From Micractinium sp. NFX-FRZ (taxonomy: Eukaryota > Chlorophyta > Trebouxiophyceae > Chlorellales > Chlorellaceae), in assembly GCA_029339195.1 (NCBI GenBank), contig JAPTJF010000185.1, forward strand, positions 45,995-109,994: a stretch of 64,000 nt of DNA. The letters are read 5' to 3'. Shown one piece after another: positions 11,185 through 24,000 of this stretch. Under the pieces are notes generated by a model. It ran no database searches. It worked only from the letters and a program-made list of their open reading frames with translations, and had not been told where the DNA came from. The position numbers and the translations under genes are program-made. Each line of letters starts with the position of its first letter. Position 1 is the first letter of the stretch.

Positions 11185-13221
11185 CTACCCGCTGCCTCCG
11201 CCGCCGCCGCCGCCCGGCAGCTCGGCGTTGCACAGTGGGCAGGCCGTGGGGCGTGAGTAGTCGGTTGAGGAGAAGCACCAGCGGTCGACACACTCCACGT
11301 GGAAGCGGTGGGAGCAGGGCAGCACGCGCAGCACATCGCCTGCAGGCAGGGAGGGCCGCGGCAGGGCGGCGGGCGGCTGGTGGGTGGAAGCGATGGGGCA
11401 GCCTGGTGCTCTGAGGGCAGCACGCCCAGCCTGAGCCACGCATGGGCCAGCAGGGCGTGCATGCTCAGGCTTGTTGGCGGCAGCGGCACGCAGCGGGAGA
11501 GGTGCACAGGCAACGGTCGGCCGCCTGCCTGTGCATCACCTGCTGCTCCCTCCACCTTCTCTTCACCCTCTAGTCCCTTGGACGAGCCACAAGCATTGCC
11601 CGGCCTGGCCCCTGCTCCGGCGCCGCCCGCCCCTCTGCACTCCCTGCCTGCCCAACAGCTGTCTCACCCTTACGCCACCCAGGGACTGCCACGCCCGCTT
11701 ACCTGGCTGGTAGTCCTCACAGCACACGATGCAGGTGGAAGCAGAGCTGTTCTCTGAAGCCAGCAGCGCCTCCACAAGCTCCCTCTTCTCCAAGCACTGC
11801 CGGCAGGCGCCGCCCCGCTTCTGCAGCCAGCGACAGGCAGGCGGCAGCAGCGGCAGCCAGGTGGGGGGCCACAGAGGGCGCCACGGCGCTCCAGGGGCTG
11901 GCTGCAAGGCAGGGCGGCACCCGAGGGGCACCGCACTGCACCCCAGGCCGCGCATGCCCTGCGTCAGCAGAGGTGTCGAGACCTGCACTTCCCCCGCGTG
12001 CCCGTCCGCCACACCGCAGCGCAGCACGGCGCGGCACACGGCGCGCACAGCAGGCGCAGCATACCTGCAGCAGCTCTTTGAGCTCCGCCACCGGCAGCCG
12101 CTCCAGCTCCTCCCTGCTCCTGTGCACCTCCACCGGCAGCGCCTGGCAGGGATGTAACAAGGCGTGAGGGGAGGTTGGGGGCGGGGACGGGGGGCGGGGG
12201 GGCAGGCCTCGCGGGCGGCAGTAGTGCACCCGCCAGTGGTGCTGCCGGCGGGCTGCTCGTCATGTCACGACAGCGCGGCAGTGCACGGCACCAGAGCCCA
12301 GGCAGGGCGCAGCTCACCCTATCCGCCGCCCCTGTGCTGCCCCCGACTTGTAATGCCCACCTGCCCCACAGCTTCACACGCTCGGCTTCCCACCCACCTG
12401 GATCAGCTTTGCTACGTGCTCAATCCGCTGGGAGTGGGTGCGCCCCATCGGCTGCCGCCCCTGCTGTCCCTGCCGCCGCCCGCCGCCGCCGCCCACGCCT
12501 TGGAAGAGCAGCTGCCGCCAGGTGCGCGGGCGCACGCCGGTGCGCCACGCGATGACGCACTTCATCAGCATGAACGTGAGCGCAGCGGTGGCAAACATGC
12601 TGATCATGCCCCAGAGAAAGCCGATGTCTTCATCCTCCTCCTCCTCCTGGGCTGCATGCTGTGCATGCTGTGCTGCGGCTGACGCTGACGTGGCGGCGCC
12701 CCTGCTGCCGCCGCTGCCGACGCGGCCCCGCGCCCCCTGCGGCCGCCACATCTGAGTGTCTGGATCATACACAAACGTGCGGGTGGTGCCAAACCCAAAC
12801 TGCAGGCAGCGTGGGTAGTGGGACGATGGTTTAGCAAGAGGTAAGGAGTGTCGCTTGCGGCCGGGGTGCAGGGAACCGTGCTGCATCATGCACGCACCCC
12901 CCAAGCAGTGCCCCCTCAGCCAGGGGGCAGCCACCCCGAGGAGGGGCAGCAAGCATTGCCCAACAGGCGAGCAGCCCAGGCACATGAGCGCCATCCGGGA
13001 GGTGCTGGCAAGCACGCTGGCCGGCAGGCAGGCTGCCCCCATGTGGGTGCATGTGCAGCAGCGCGGCACTAGCCAGCCGAGCGCACCAGCAGGGAGAGCA
13101 GCTGCAGCGGCGCCGTGAGCAGGCCGGAGGAGAGGAGGAAGGGGAGCAGCGTGAGGAGCGGGCCCACCCACCACCGCAAGCCTTGGCCGCCACCACCAAA
13201 GTTCATGAAGATGAGGACCAT
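11185..13221 (-). CDS. Membrane-anchored RING-H2 E3 ubiquitin ligase, 295 aa, 5 exons
   Basis: Exons: 13221-13087, 12799-12398, 12142-12065, 11820-11703 and 11339-11185, giving 296 codons with stop and consistent phases. The start ATG has an ACCATGG context. Residues 15-45 are hydrophobic (PLLTLLPFLLSSGLL), then a cytosolic acidic stretch, then a second membrane segment in exon 2 (FLWGMISMFATAALTFML). Exons 3-4 encode a SAP-like helical unit (LPVAELKELLQ...CLEKRELVEALL). Exons 4-5 encode the RING finger: CIVC, then C-x-H-x2-H-x2-C within LPCSHRFHVEC, then CPLC near the end, that is C3H2C3 with a long loop between Cys6 and Cys7. The tail is poly-Gly. Expected role: E2-dependent substrate ubiquitination at an internal membrane. 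The target is unknown. Confidence 0.85.
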
Positions 13222-15031
13222 GGTGCCTGCAGGTGGCGGGCAGTGGGACGGGGGCAGGGTGTTCAGCCAGAACCGCCGGTGCGGCGCTGGCGGCGGCGGC
13301 GCCAGCGATGTTCCCTTGCCCACTCTGAGCACGCCTGACCGTCGCTCGTCGTGATGCGACCGCAGGCTTGCCTGTAGCCTAGGATGCAGGATTGGGCGCC
13401 ACAGTCCCTGTGCTCCTGAAGGACGGTCCGCGAATAGGCCACAGGCCTGCTGGACTGGCGGGCAGGATAGGAGGCTCCTAAATTTGAACGGAATGTGTGT
13501 GCTGACAGGTAAGAGGAGCGCGGAAAGTGAGGGTTCCCTCGCGGCTGGTCAGCTACCTGAACGCTGCGCGCGGAGCTGCAAAGTGCTATGCCGCCTCATG
13601 GGCACCCTCTCATCTGTTTCCGACACCCTGGCAGCATACAGATGATGTGCAAGCACAGCAGCAGGGGCCTAGGGGCGGCAGCAGCGCGAGCCGGCATCGC
13701 CGCCACCGCCAGGCTGCCGCTGGCTCGTGCCGTTGTGTCATGCAGAGTTCTCAGGGGGCAGCTACCACCGCCTCCTATGCACCATGCCCACCTACATGTT
13801 CAGATGCAATTGTGTTACACCTTCTTATGATGGAAACAAGTGTGCAAGTTGGGCCCAAACCATGATGGCGTTTAGGCAGGGGGCTTCACTGTGCGCCTTG
13901 GAGAGAGAATTCTGACGTACGCGATCGGCAACCGGCTGCAGAGTGCACAGGTCATGCACAAAATGGCAAATCAAATGAAACAGTGGCTTGTCGTACTGTG
14001 CTACTTGGACCTGCAGCGATCATGTGATCGTGCGGAATTTTCAATTAATTGAGTTGTCACGAGGCTGTAAAAAGTAGGTTGGTTGTTCGGGAGGGCGGCA
14101 GGCACGTTCGAGAAAGCACACGAGTAGATACCCCCTAAGTTGAAGAGAGATGAAGCAGCTGCTTTGGCAAGACAAGATGGCACGGGAATAACCGGTGCCA
14201 TTGGCGAGCCCAGGCATCCAGCGCCGCCTGGACTGGATTTGCGCACTGCACACCCAGGCCAACATCTCCTTTCTGACATGTGCGGCAAGCCGATCGATGC
14301 TGCTCTGCCTGCTGGGCATCCTGCCACAGCAATGGCTGCCCTTCCCGCACGCCTGGCCCTGCTCATGTAGGGTGCTCTGCTCTGCTCTGAACGCGGTCAT
14401 TAGAAGGAAGGATCCACAGTGAGCGGGGCAGGGGCAAGAGGCTGCCGTCGCTGCTGGCTTGCTGCCCAGGCGGCAGCAACAGCTGCAAGTGGCGGTGGCT
14501 GCCAAGGGGTGCCCACAGCCTGGACCCATGGCTTGTGCCGCGTTGCAGGCATGATGCACGTGCTGTCTGCTATAAATGCAGAGACTGGCGGTCGGTGCCC
14601 TCTCCGATACAGAGCCCTCCGGTAACACCGCTGGCGAACAGGCTTCTTGTGCACACCCCTGCGTCTGTAATAGGGTTCCAGTGGGCGATGGAACGACATA
14701 TTGGGCAGCACTTCGTCCTTCGTCCGAGCTGGCAAGGTGGGTGCGGAGGAAGGCATTTGGACCTGCTGACTTGAAGGTGGTTCATTACCATTGTGTTTCA
14801 ACCTTCTGTAGGCATCCAAGGCGTGCTTGCAGCGCCTTCCGGAACCCAGGGCTTGGCGCAAAGAAGAGGGGTTTTGAGGCCCTGGGAGCTGCCTGGTCAC
14901 CGCAACGATATCGACAGCTTTGATAAAAACACTGACACTAGCCGCTATGCCCCGATCGCAAGGATCCACAGCTTTGGTCGCCTCCTTGTAGTCGCGGCCG
15001 GTGGCTCTGTATCGCGGAGGAGAGTGACAGC
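13222..15031. promoter_or_regulatory. Divergent intergenic region between RING gene and GRV2
   Basis: The two genes are transcribed away from each other, so both promoters should lie here. TATAAATG at about 14570 could serve GRV2, although it is about 460 bp upstream of the ATG. A decayed GRV2 exon copy sits at 13625-13830. Positions 13930-14080 are AT-richer than their surroundings. No further gene was recognised. Confidence 0.45.
13625..13830 (+). pseudogene. Decayed fragment of GRV2 exon 2
   Basis: The stretch aligns with GRV2 exon 2 (15200-15400). In one frame it reads GGSYHRLLCTMPTYM, where the true exon reads RGSYRRLLCITPTHI; upstream the Gln/Gly/Ser/Ala-rich linker (QQQGPRGGS versus QQTEGTRPGGS) is also recognisable. 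At DNA level GGCAGCTACC(A/G)CCG(C/G)CT is nearly shared. The reading frame shifts between the parts, and the copy stops before the conserved LAVTNSW motif, so it cannot encode the domain. It lies about 1.4 kb upstream of the intact gene in the same orientation. It is best read as a truncated tandem duplicate. Confidence 0.7.
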
Positions 15032-18000
15032 ATGAGCGGGATCGACCATCTGCTGCAGGCAAGTAAAGCCGAGCGCTGGGTCACTGCGAGGCTGCCGCCG
15101 CACCCTGCCGCCTGTCCCTGCCGCCGTCTGCTGCTGCGGCTAGGTGCCAGCCTCTTGCTGGCCCTCCCGTCCACACCACCTCATCGCGCTCCTCTGCAGC
15201 TGCTGCGCAAGCAGCAGACGGAGGGCACGCGGCCTGGCGGCAGCCGCGCCGGCGCCGCCTCTGCCAGCACCGCAACTGCGGCGGCCGCCACCCACCGCTT
15301 CCTCGTCACCAAATCGTCGTGGCGGGGCAGCTACCGCCGGCTGCTGTGCATCACGCCCACCCACATTCTCACGCTGTACCCAGACACCCTGGCAGTCACC
15401 AACAGCTGGGCGTATGCGGGGGACCACGACTTGGCGGGGGTGGAGGTGGGCGGCGAGCACGGGGCAGACGGCGGCCTCTTCACGCTGCACTTCCGCCGTG
15501 ACAAAAAGGTGAGATGCTGCGGATGCATGGAGCAGATGGGCAGAGGAACCCTCTTTCAGCAGCCCTTTGCTGTGAATATGCACGTGTGCGTGCCCGCCTC
15601 TGCATGCCAGCCCGTCCCTCTCTGCCGTGCACCACGCCCCTCTCTGTTTTCCCTTGCCCCCTTGGTGCACATGGTGGCAGGGCCTGAAGGCCAAGGACAC
15701 CAAGTTTGCGTGCCGGGAACGCGCCGCGCTGCTGAGCGTGCTGTACCGAGGGGTTGAGCTGGCGGTGGCACGGGGAATCTGTGGGCTGGGGCCCACTGTG
15801 CTGGGGTGAGTGAGGGGGCAGCTGCAGGGTGGGGCTTGAAGTGCTCGTGATTGAGTGTGAGGGCACTTGTAGGCTGGGGCTTGTAGTGCTTGTGACGAGT
15901 GTGAGGGCACCTGCGGGCTTGATCCCATCGGCGCTGGCCGGAGGCACCTGCGCAGTTTGTCCCACTGAGTGCCTTGCATGTTTTGCATGCACATGATGCA
16001 GCGGTATGCAGCATGCATGTGCATGCCGAGGGGCTGGCTGCGACGGCAGCTCATGCCTTGCAGATGATACGCCGCAGCAGTCAGCTGGGAGCGTGCAAGG
16101 GGCGTGGCGGTGGGCGAGCCGTGCTCACGCAAGCCCCAGCTAGGGTGGCAACTGCAGCCGTGCAGCCGCGAAACGCTGAGGCTGTGCCAGCCCAGCAGCG
16201 GCTGACGTCACTTGCATGCGCCTGTTGAGCCCTCGCAGGTCGGTTGAGGAGTTCCGAGCTCACAAGCTGCGCAAGGGACGGTGGCAGGCAGTGCTGCTGC
16301 GCATCACGGCTCACGCGGGTGGGTGCTGGGCGGGCGGGCATGCCAGCGGCAGGCAGGCATGCATGGCTTGGAGGGGGCGGGGGACGGGCTGGCAGGCGCA
16401 GCGCCGGGCTGCTGCTTTTAAGCTGTTTAAACAAGCTAACAGCCTCCCTGTGATTTCACGTATGATCTCATCTTAGCCGGTTCAACCCTATTTTAACCCT
16501 GAAACTCTCCCTGCTTGGTGGCCCCGCAGTGGAGAGGTTGGACCCCTCCACTGGACTGGTCAAGTGGCGGCTGGAGTACCGGCACATGGCCTCCCCCGCA
16601 GGTAATCACGCCACTTCACCATCCGCGGTACCATTGGTTTAGCGGCGGGTGGCGGGCGGGAGGCACCGCATAAGCTACAAGCCTACGCTGGCCCCCCGCC
16701 CCCATGCCCCCCCCCCCCCCCGCCTCCGGTGTTGCCTGCAGCCCGCCTGCTGGCGCCTGGCGAGGGCCAGCCCCCGGGGCAGTCCGCCTTTGCCCTTTTC
16801 GGCAAGACTGGGCGCTCGCCCCGCGTGTACTGCTGCGCCGGTCGCGAGACGGTACTGAAAGCGATGCAGGTGAGTGGGGCCAGCAATGCTCGCGGGCGCA
16901 TGCTGGCACGCAGCCGCAGATGCTACTGCCACGTGCGTCTGCAGGATTCGTCCCGATCCCCGCCAGCATGGCTACAGGGTCTTCTCCTTCACCCCTTTCA
17001 CTCCCTGCCTGTTGCGCGGCATGCAGGCGGCAGCCCTGCGCAAGCTGGGCCTCACCCTGGCCGCGGATTCCAATGCCCAGCTGGACGGCGCCCAGCTGCT
17101 GGCGGCTGTGGCGGCTGCGGAGCGTGAGCGGGCGGCCACGGCAGCCGACGCGCCGCTGGGGGAGTGGGAGGTGATGCGGGTGAAGGACCTGGATGCAGGT
17201 GGGCACAGGGGGCGCGTGCACATGCTGGTCATGTTGCGCACGTGCTGTGGTGGGCAGACAGGCGGAGGGCGCCTTATGGAGAAGGGCAGTCCTGAGTTCG
17301 AGGGTTACAGTCATGGTGGAGGGAGGCGCTGCTGTGCCGCAAGTCGCGGCCATCTTGCAGCGCGGATGCGAGGCATGTGGAGGCGTGGAGTCGCCAAGGG
17401 CACCGTGCCCTGTTTCGCAAGCTGCCTGTGCAGCAGAGCGCCAGCGCTGTGCAAACCGCTGTTCACAGCCGAGCTCTGCATCAAGCTCCCGCTGCTGCCT
17501 GCCTGCCCGTGCTGCAGGCGACCTCGCTGCGGCGCGCACAGCAGCCGACGTGGGCGGGTGGAGCGGTGTCGTGCACCGGCGGCTCGTGCTCACGCACAGC
17601 GGGCTGCTGGAGCGGCGGCCAGGGGACTACGAGGTGCGCTGGGCTGCTGGGTGGGTGGCATGGGCTGATACTTTAGGTGAATAAGTTGGTTAGCATTCAG
17701 GTTCCACTTGCCTGGTTGTGCTGTGGCTGAGACGATCACTGTAGTCGCCGCTGTCGCTTGTGCACACATTTGCGGCTTTCCCAGTGTTGCCGCTGCTCAC
17801 TACCTTGCTTGCTTGCCTGGCCCTGCCTCTTGCCTGACACCTGGCGTGCAGGTTGCAGAGTGGCGCCAGCTGCCCGCTGTGGCGGCCCTGGTCCGGTTTG
17901 CAGAGGACCCGCAATGGCTGGCCGTCGAATGGGCCGACGGCAGCCCCACCTCCACTTACGTCACACCCGCCAGGTGCGGCGCACATGCTTGCTCTGCATG

Positions 18001-21000
18001 CGGGCAGCCGGCACTGGGCGGCAGCATGTCTGGGTTACGCAAATGATGTCAGCTGCTTTGCGCTGTCGAGCATAGCACAGCTGATGGCCCAGAGCATGCC
18101 CAGCAATACCACGACAAATCCTGGTGGGCCCGGTGCGTGCGCACCAATGCCATCCCGCGTGCCGGCTGCCTAGGGCAGCGTCTCGACCATTTTCTGGCCG
18201 GGACAGCCCGCCGGGCCTGCGCTCCTGCCTGTCACTCCAATCAATCCAATGGCCACCCACATGCCTCCTCTGGGGCTGCCCACATGGTCACCTGGGACTG
18301 CCCGCCTGCCTAACCTGGGACTGCCCGCCCCGCCCGTGTGTGCCACATGCAGAGACGCACTGCTGGCAGCGGTGCTTGACGCGGCCCAGTCGGCCGCCGC
18401 GCGCCCCATCCCCGTCCTCTGCCAGCCAACCTCCCCTGGCGATGTGGTTGTGGCGCAGCGGGCGCAGGCGGTGGGCGCTCCAGCGGTGCTGCCAGGTGGG
18501 GCAAGGCAGCAGCTTACGCTCACCCTGCCTCTGCTGAGCTTGGGGAAGGCCTGGGCTGTGCTTCTGTATGCGCCACACCCGCGCGCACCCAGGGTGTGGG
18601 TGCGCCTTGAGGCAGCACTCCTCCGGATGCCAGGTTGGCGTGCTGCCGTACTCCACACTGCCTCTTGGGAGGCACGCGCCGTTTGCAACACGTGTCCTTG
18701 GGCTTGTTTTATTTCCCGTGGCTGCTGCCCCTGCCTGCAGATGGGGAGCTGGAGAAGCTGTGCCTGCACCAGCTGAACGCTGCCGCCAAAGAGTTCATGG
18801 CAGCGGGCGGGCAGAACGCCTCGCTGGCCGCCCTGGCGCTGTCCAGCCTGAGCGGCGCAACGTCAGGCGCCAGCCTGGCAGCCTCTGGCAGCGCCGGCGA
18901 GCTGGCGGGTGCTGGCGCTGGCGAAGCAGGCGCAGCGGCAGGGTTGGGCGGTGATGCGGGCACCCCCGCGGCCTCGCCCCGCGGCCCTGCCGGCAGCGCC
19001 GGCGGCAGTGGCAGCGTGCTGAGCTCGGCTGCAGGTGCCAGCGGGCGTGCCGGCTTCATGCACCGCGCGTTTGCTCGCCAAGCGGCGCCAGCTGGCAATG
19101 GGGTGGAGGGGGCGGGCTCGGCAGGCGGCGCCGCTGGAGCATCCAAGGCCTCTGATGCCTTTGCCACCTTCCAGGACAGGGTGCGGGAGTTCAATGCGTG
19201 TGTGCCCTACGCGGGGCCCCAAGGTGCGGTTGCAGCACCAGGGCCAGGCGGGGCGGGGCGAGGGAGGAGGGCGCGCCTTGCTTGCAGCCACCACCCAAGC
19301 CCCTTCCGCTCAAACCAGCCGCAGCATGCTTTGAGCCACATGTCTGCCTGTGCGTGCATGCCTTGAATAGACTGCTCTGCGCTTGTCATCGCCCTGCTTT
19401 TTTCTCGGTTTGCTCTCAACTGCCCGCAGGCTGCCGGATTGACGATGTGGTGATCCTGGCGCTGCTGGCGCACCTGCCACGTCAGCAGGGCACAGGTCAG
19501 CGGCACCGCTGCTATGCATGCTCTGCCCCACCCCGGATCTGATGTGCCGGGGTGTGCCTGCTGTGCCTGGCAGGGGGAGGCGTACTGTACGGCCGTCTGG
19601 AGGCCGCTTGCTCACAGCGTCCACACACACCTCTGCTTACCCCTGCGGTGCACAACCCACCCAAATAATCGCCGTCGTGCCTTACAGCCATGGAGAGGAT
19701 GGGGCGCAGCTGGCACTGCATTCCTTGTCGTTCGGTTTGAACACCGAATGTGCCTTAACCCTGCCCTGCCCTGCGTGCAGCCGGGCACGGGCTGGGAGAG
19801 GAGGAGGCACGCCTGGCGGTGGCGGCGCTGCAGTGCCTGCAGCGGCTGGCGGGGGCGGCAGTGGTGGCCTCCACTGTGAGTGGCAGCCTGGAATGGTGCC
19901 CATAACACAAATATGAGCTTGTTTGTCTGGTGCCTAACAAGCGGCTTACAGAACGGGCCAGTCCTGGCGGTACCGCTTGAACCACTCCTGCTGCGTACGC
20001 CCCCCTCTGCATGCAGTGCCTGCTGGGTTCTCCTCCTCACTTCTAACCCCGCCTGTCATGTGCCCCCTCTGCCCCTCCCCTACTGCTTGCCTGCAGCGCT
20101 CCGGCAGCGGCACTGTTGGGATGTCACAAATCATCGGCGCTGCCGGCGGGGCGGGCCGCGTGTTTGCCGCCCTCATGTCAGGCCACGACCATGTGGCTGC
20201 AGAGGCGGCACGCCTGCTGCTGCGCTTCTTCGCCCCCGCAGCGGCGCGCGCCGGCGCGGGGCCCTGGGCAGGTGCGCTGTGGGGCGGCAAGCAACTGATG
20301 CTTTGGCGACCGGGCTGAATGCTTCCAGCCCCGCTTTTATTGAAGCTCTGCTGCATCTGTATCCACATTGCATATCATCAACTGTTTGAGCCAGGCCGCT
20401 TTACCAGCAGCCCCGCCCCGGCCCCTCCTGCCCTCCGCAGGCCCCGCCGGCGAGGCGGGGCAGCCCAGCGAGGGTGAGCGGGCAGCGGCCCACGCCTCCA
20501 AGTCTGTCTGTTTCATCTCCCAGAGCAGGTGGGCGCAATACTTGGTTGGCTGCCTGGCTGCCTGCCTGGCTCCCTGCCTGGCTGGCTGCCCGGCTGTTCT
20601 GGCCTGTAGCTCACTGACTGTGCGGTCCGCTTGCTTTGCCGGCACCTTTCCGTGTTTGTGGCTGGGCTGGCTGGCTGGTCAGTTGGCTGGCTGGTCAGGC
20701 CTGGATTGCCAGGGCAGGTTGGCCAGAACCTGACACACTGCTTGCCCAGAGTGTGTGCATGCCCTGGGCCTCCCCACAAGAGTGCGAGTCTGTAATGTTG
20801 CCCTCATCTACCGCTTATCGCCAAGCCCTCCCGCCCCCGCTTGCAGGTGCGCCGCGCTGGTGCGCGTGCTGCGCTCTGCGCGCGGCGCCCCGCTGCTGAG
20901 CATGGCGGTGGCGGAAGCGGCGGCGGCGGTGGTGTGCGAGCCGGGAAGCCAGACGACAGACAGCGAGACGCTGCAGGCGGTGCTGCAGGTGGGTGCCGAC

Positions 21001-24000
21001 ATTGGAAGTGCTTTTGGAAATGGGCAGGTTCAGTTGTTCTGGAGTCAGGGACCCCTACAGAAAGGGGTATTTAAATGCCAGACAGTGAGGCGGTGCTGCA
21101 GGTGGATTCCGATTGGGCACCGTGCGCCAGTAGATGTAGTTTCAGAGGGTCTGTTCCAGCTAGCAGTGTGCGGCAGCAGCGGTTCGGTGTGTAGCGCTCT
21201 CGTTCTACCACCCTACGCACATGCCTCACAATCAGCCTCGCCTCCTGGCCTTGCTGGCACCGTGTGTCTTGCAGGAGACTGCAGCTCTGGGCCGTCCCCT
21301 CTTTGCCCTCTTTTCGCACCCCGCGCCGCGCGTGGCCCACGCCGCAGCCCTCATCATGCGGGCGGTGGCAGAGGGCGGCGCCGAGGCGGCGCAGCCGATG
21401 CGGGAGGCGGCCCTCACTGGTGGGTGGGTGGGTGAGCCTGGCCGCCTCGTGTCCCTCTTTGTCTCTTGCATGGCCACACCACAATCACAGCCAGCGCCAT
21501 ACTCCGCTTCTTCTCCTGCATGCAGAGGGGGCCTGCCTATAGGGTCATGGTTATGGTTCGGGTTTATCGATCACCCCTAAACTCTTACCCTAAATCCTGC
21601 ATGCAGAGGGGGCTTTCCTGACGCACCTGCTGAGCGCGGCGAGCCCGCAGCGTGGCGGCGCGCACAGCGCGCTCAGCAGGGAGCTCGTCGCGTTGTGGGC
21701 GGACGAATACTCGCCTGCCCTCACCCTGCTGAAGCGCATCTTCCCTGCTGGCCTCGTGCGGTACCTCAACCAGCGCCGCCCAGCAACAGTGACACAACAG
21801 CAGGCGGCTAGCAAGGCAGCGGCAGCGGCACCACCAGCGGCGGCAGTGGCAGCGCCAGCGGCGGCACCCGCAGCAGCACCGCCTGCTGCTGGCACAGAGG
21901 CGGGTGTGCTGCAGCCGGGTCAGGGACCACTCGCGGCCGCTGCGTCCGCTGCGCAGCAGCAGTCGGCGGCGGCTGCAGCTGGCGGGCCGCTCGGCTTGCC
22001 TCCAGTGGCGGTGCCGGCGGCGGGTGGGGACCCCTTGCAAGCAGCGGCGCAGCCTGCGCAGCAGCAGGGAGAGGAGCAGCGCCCGCCTTCTCCGATGCAC
22101 AAGCGCCTGCTGGCGCCGCCGCCTCCCCAGGCCGCAGGTGGGGCGGGCGTGAGCAGGGAGGGGTGTTGGGGGCCGCTGTGTTGGTGTGCCAGGCGCGCGC
22201 CCGCTGCCTGCCTGACTGCCCTCCAGGGTGCCTGACAGCCCTCCAGGGTGCCTGACAGCCCTTCTGGGGCACAGCATGCGGTGGATGCCCTAGAAGTTCT
22301 AAAACACCAGCCACCAACCATTCCCCACATCATGGCAGCTACCCTCAGGGGCGGAAGGGGGCCACCATACTGGGAATGCCCCAACTGCCTGATCCCTAGC
22401 GACACGACCTCCTTGACTCCCACCGGCAGGCGCACTCAAAGGCAACTGGGACGCCTTCTGGGCGGCGGTGCAGCGCGACCACTGCCACGCTGCGCTGATC
22501 TGGAACGAGGGGACGCGGGGCGAGCTGCGGGAGGCGCTGCAGGTTGGAGGGGAGGGAGGTGTGTGCCAGGTGGCAGGGATGGGGCCTGCAGCACCTGCGC
22601 TTGCTGCCTGCACGCCCTGCGCGCCTAATGATTTCGCATGAATGTCCATCCAGGGCCCGGGGGCAGCGTACTGTGGGAGCGAGGCTGCCCCTGCATCGCA
22701 CTTCACGCACCAGCCGACTTGCCAGCAGACCAGCTCACAAGCTGGCCACCCGGCCCTGCCACACTGTGCTCTGCCCCGCAGGCTGAGGAGGCGTCGCTGC
22801 GCCTGGCGCGGCTGCGTGGCGCTGACTCAGCGTCTGCCAGCGTGGCATGGAACCACGCAGAGTTCAGGGTTGTCTACCCCTCCCTCAGGTGGGCGCAGCT
22901 GCTTGCGTGCGTTCACAACACAATGGGAAGCCGGTGTGTGTGTGCGTTAAAGCAAGCAAGTTGGGTCTGCTTACCGTTGGGGCTTTTGGGAGCAGGATTG
23001 AGGCCTGACCCGTGCCCAGCTTTGGTGCAGCTGGTTTGGCTCTGCCTGCATGCACCCTTTCTTTTTCTGAATTCAATTGAACATTTATCTCTTTCCTGGC
23101 GCGCCGCTGCTGTGCGCCATTCTGAGGCCTGCCTGCCTCCCCACTGCCTGCCCCCGCCTGCCGCACCGCAGCAAGCACCTGTGCATCGGCGGCGTGTACG
23201 TGCGCCTGCTTCTCGACGCGCCCGCCGCCGGCAGCGGGCCCACCGCTGCCGGCAGCATCATGGAGCGCTTGCCCGCCCCAAAGGACTTCTTTTCCGCTGC
23301 CCACCACCGCCTGCTCTGCCTGGGGGACACCTCACTTCTTTTATCACCAACCGCGGCAGGAGGGCCCTTTGGCACCTCCACAACAGCAGCAGGGGCGGCA
23401 GCGGCGGCAGGCGGTGGCGGCGGGGCCGGCAGCCAGCGGGAGTGGGAGGCGGAGGCGGATCGGGAGCTGTGCCTGCGGGCCATGACAGCGGTGTACCATG
23501 TGCATGCTGCGGCCATTGGGCCGGTGGAGGGCATACCCCACCTGCTGGCACTGTTCGACTTGACCCCCAGTCGGGCTCTCAGGTGGGCTCGGAGGCACTG
23601 CTGGGCGGGTAGGGATGGTGATTGCTGGCTGTCTGCTGCTGTCGTTTCCAGCTGCATGCATGGCGTGTGCCCTCTCACTCTTGGCGTCAATGCCCTCGAC
23701 CTGCAAGCTGGTGCCTGCCCAACTCCCCCGCACGCTTGCAGCCAGCACCCGCTGCTGGTGATGTTTGGCTCGAGGCTGTGGTGCCTCCTCGCCTCCCACT
23801 GACCACCTGGCCAACCCTCCCTGCTTGCCTGCCTGCCGTGCAGGCAGTACCTGCTGCTGCTGTTTGACTCGCTGGTTGCCCCCAGTGTGCTGGCCTCTCC
23901 TGTCAGCGGCACTGCCGGCAGCGGCGCAGCCGAGGCTGCCAGCCGCGAGGGCGCTGTGCGGGCTGCCCACGCCAATGGGGTGGCGCTGATGGAGGCGCGG

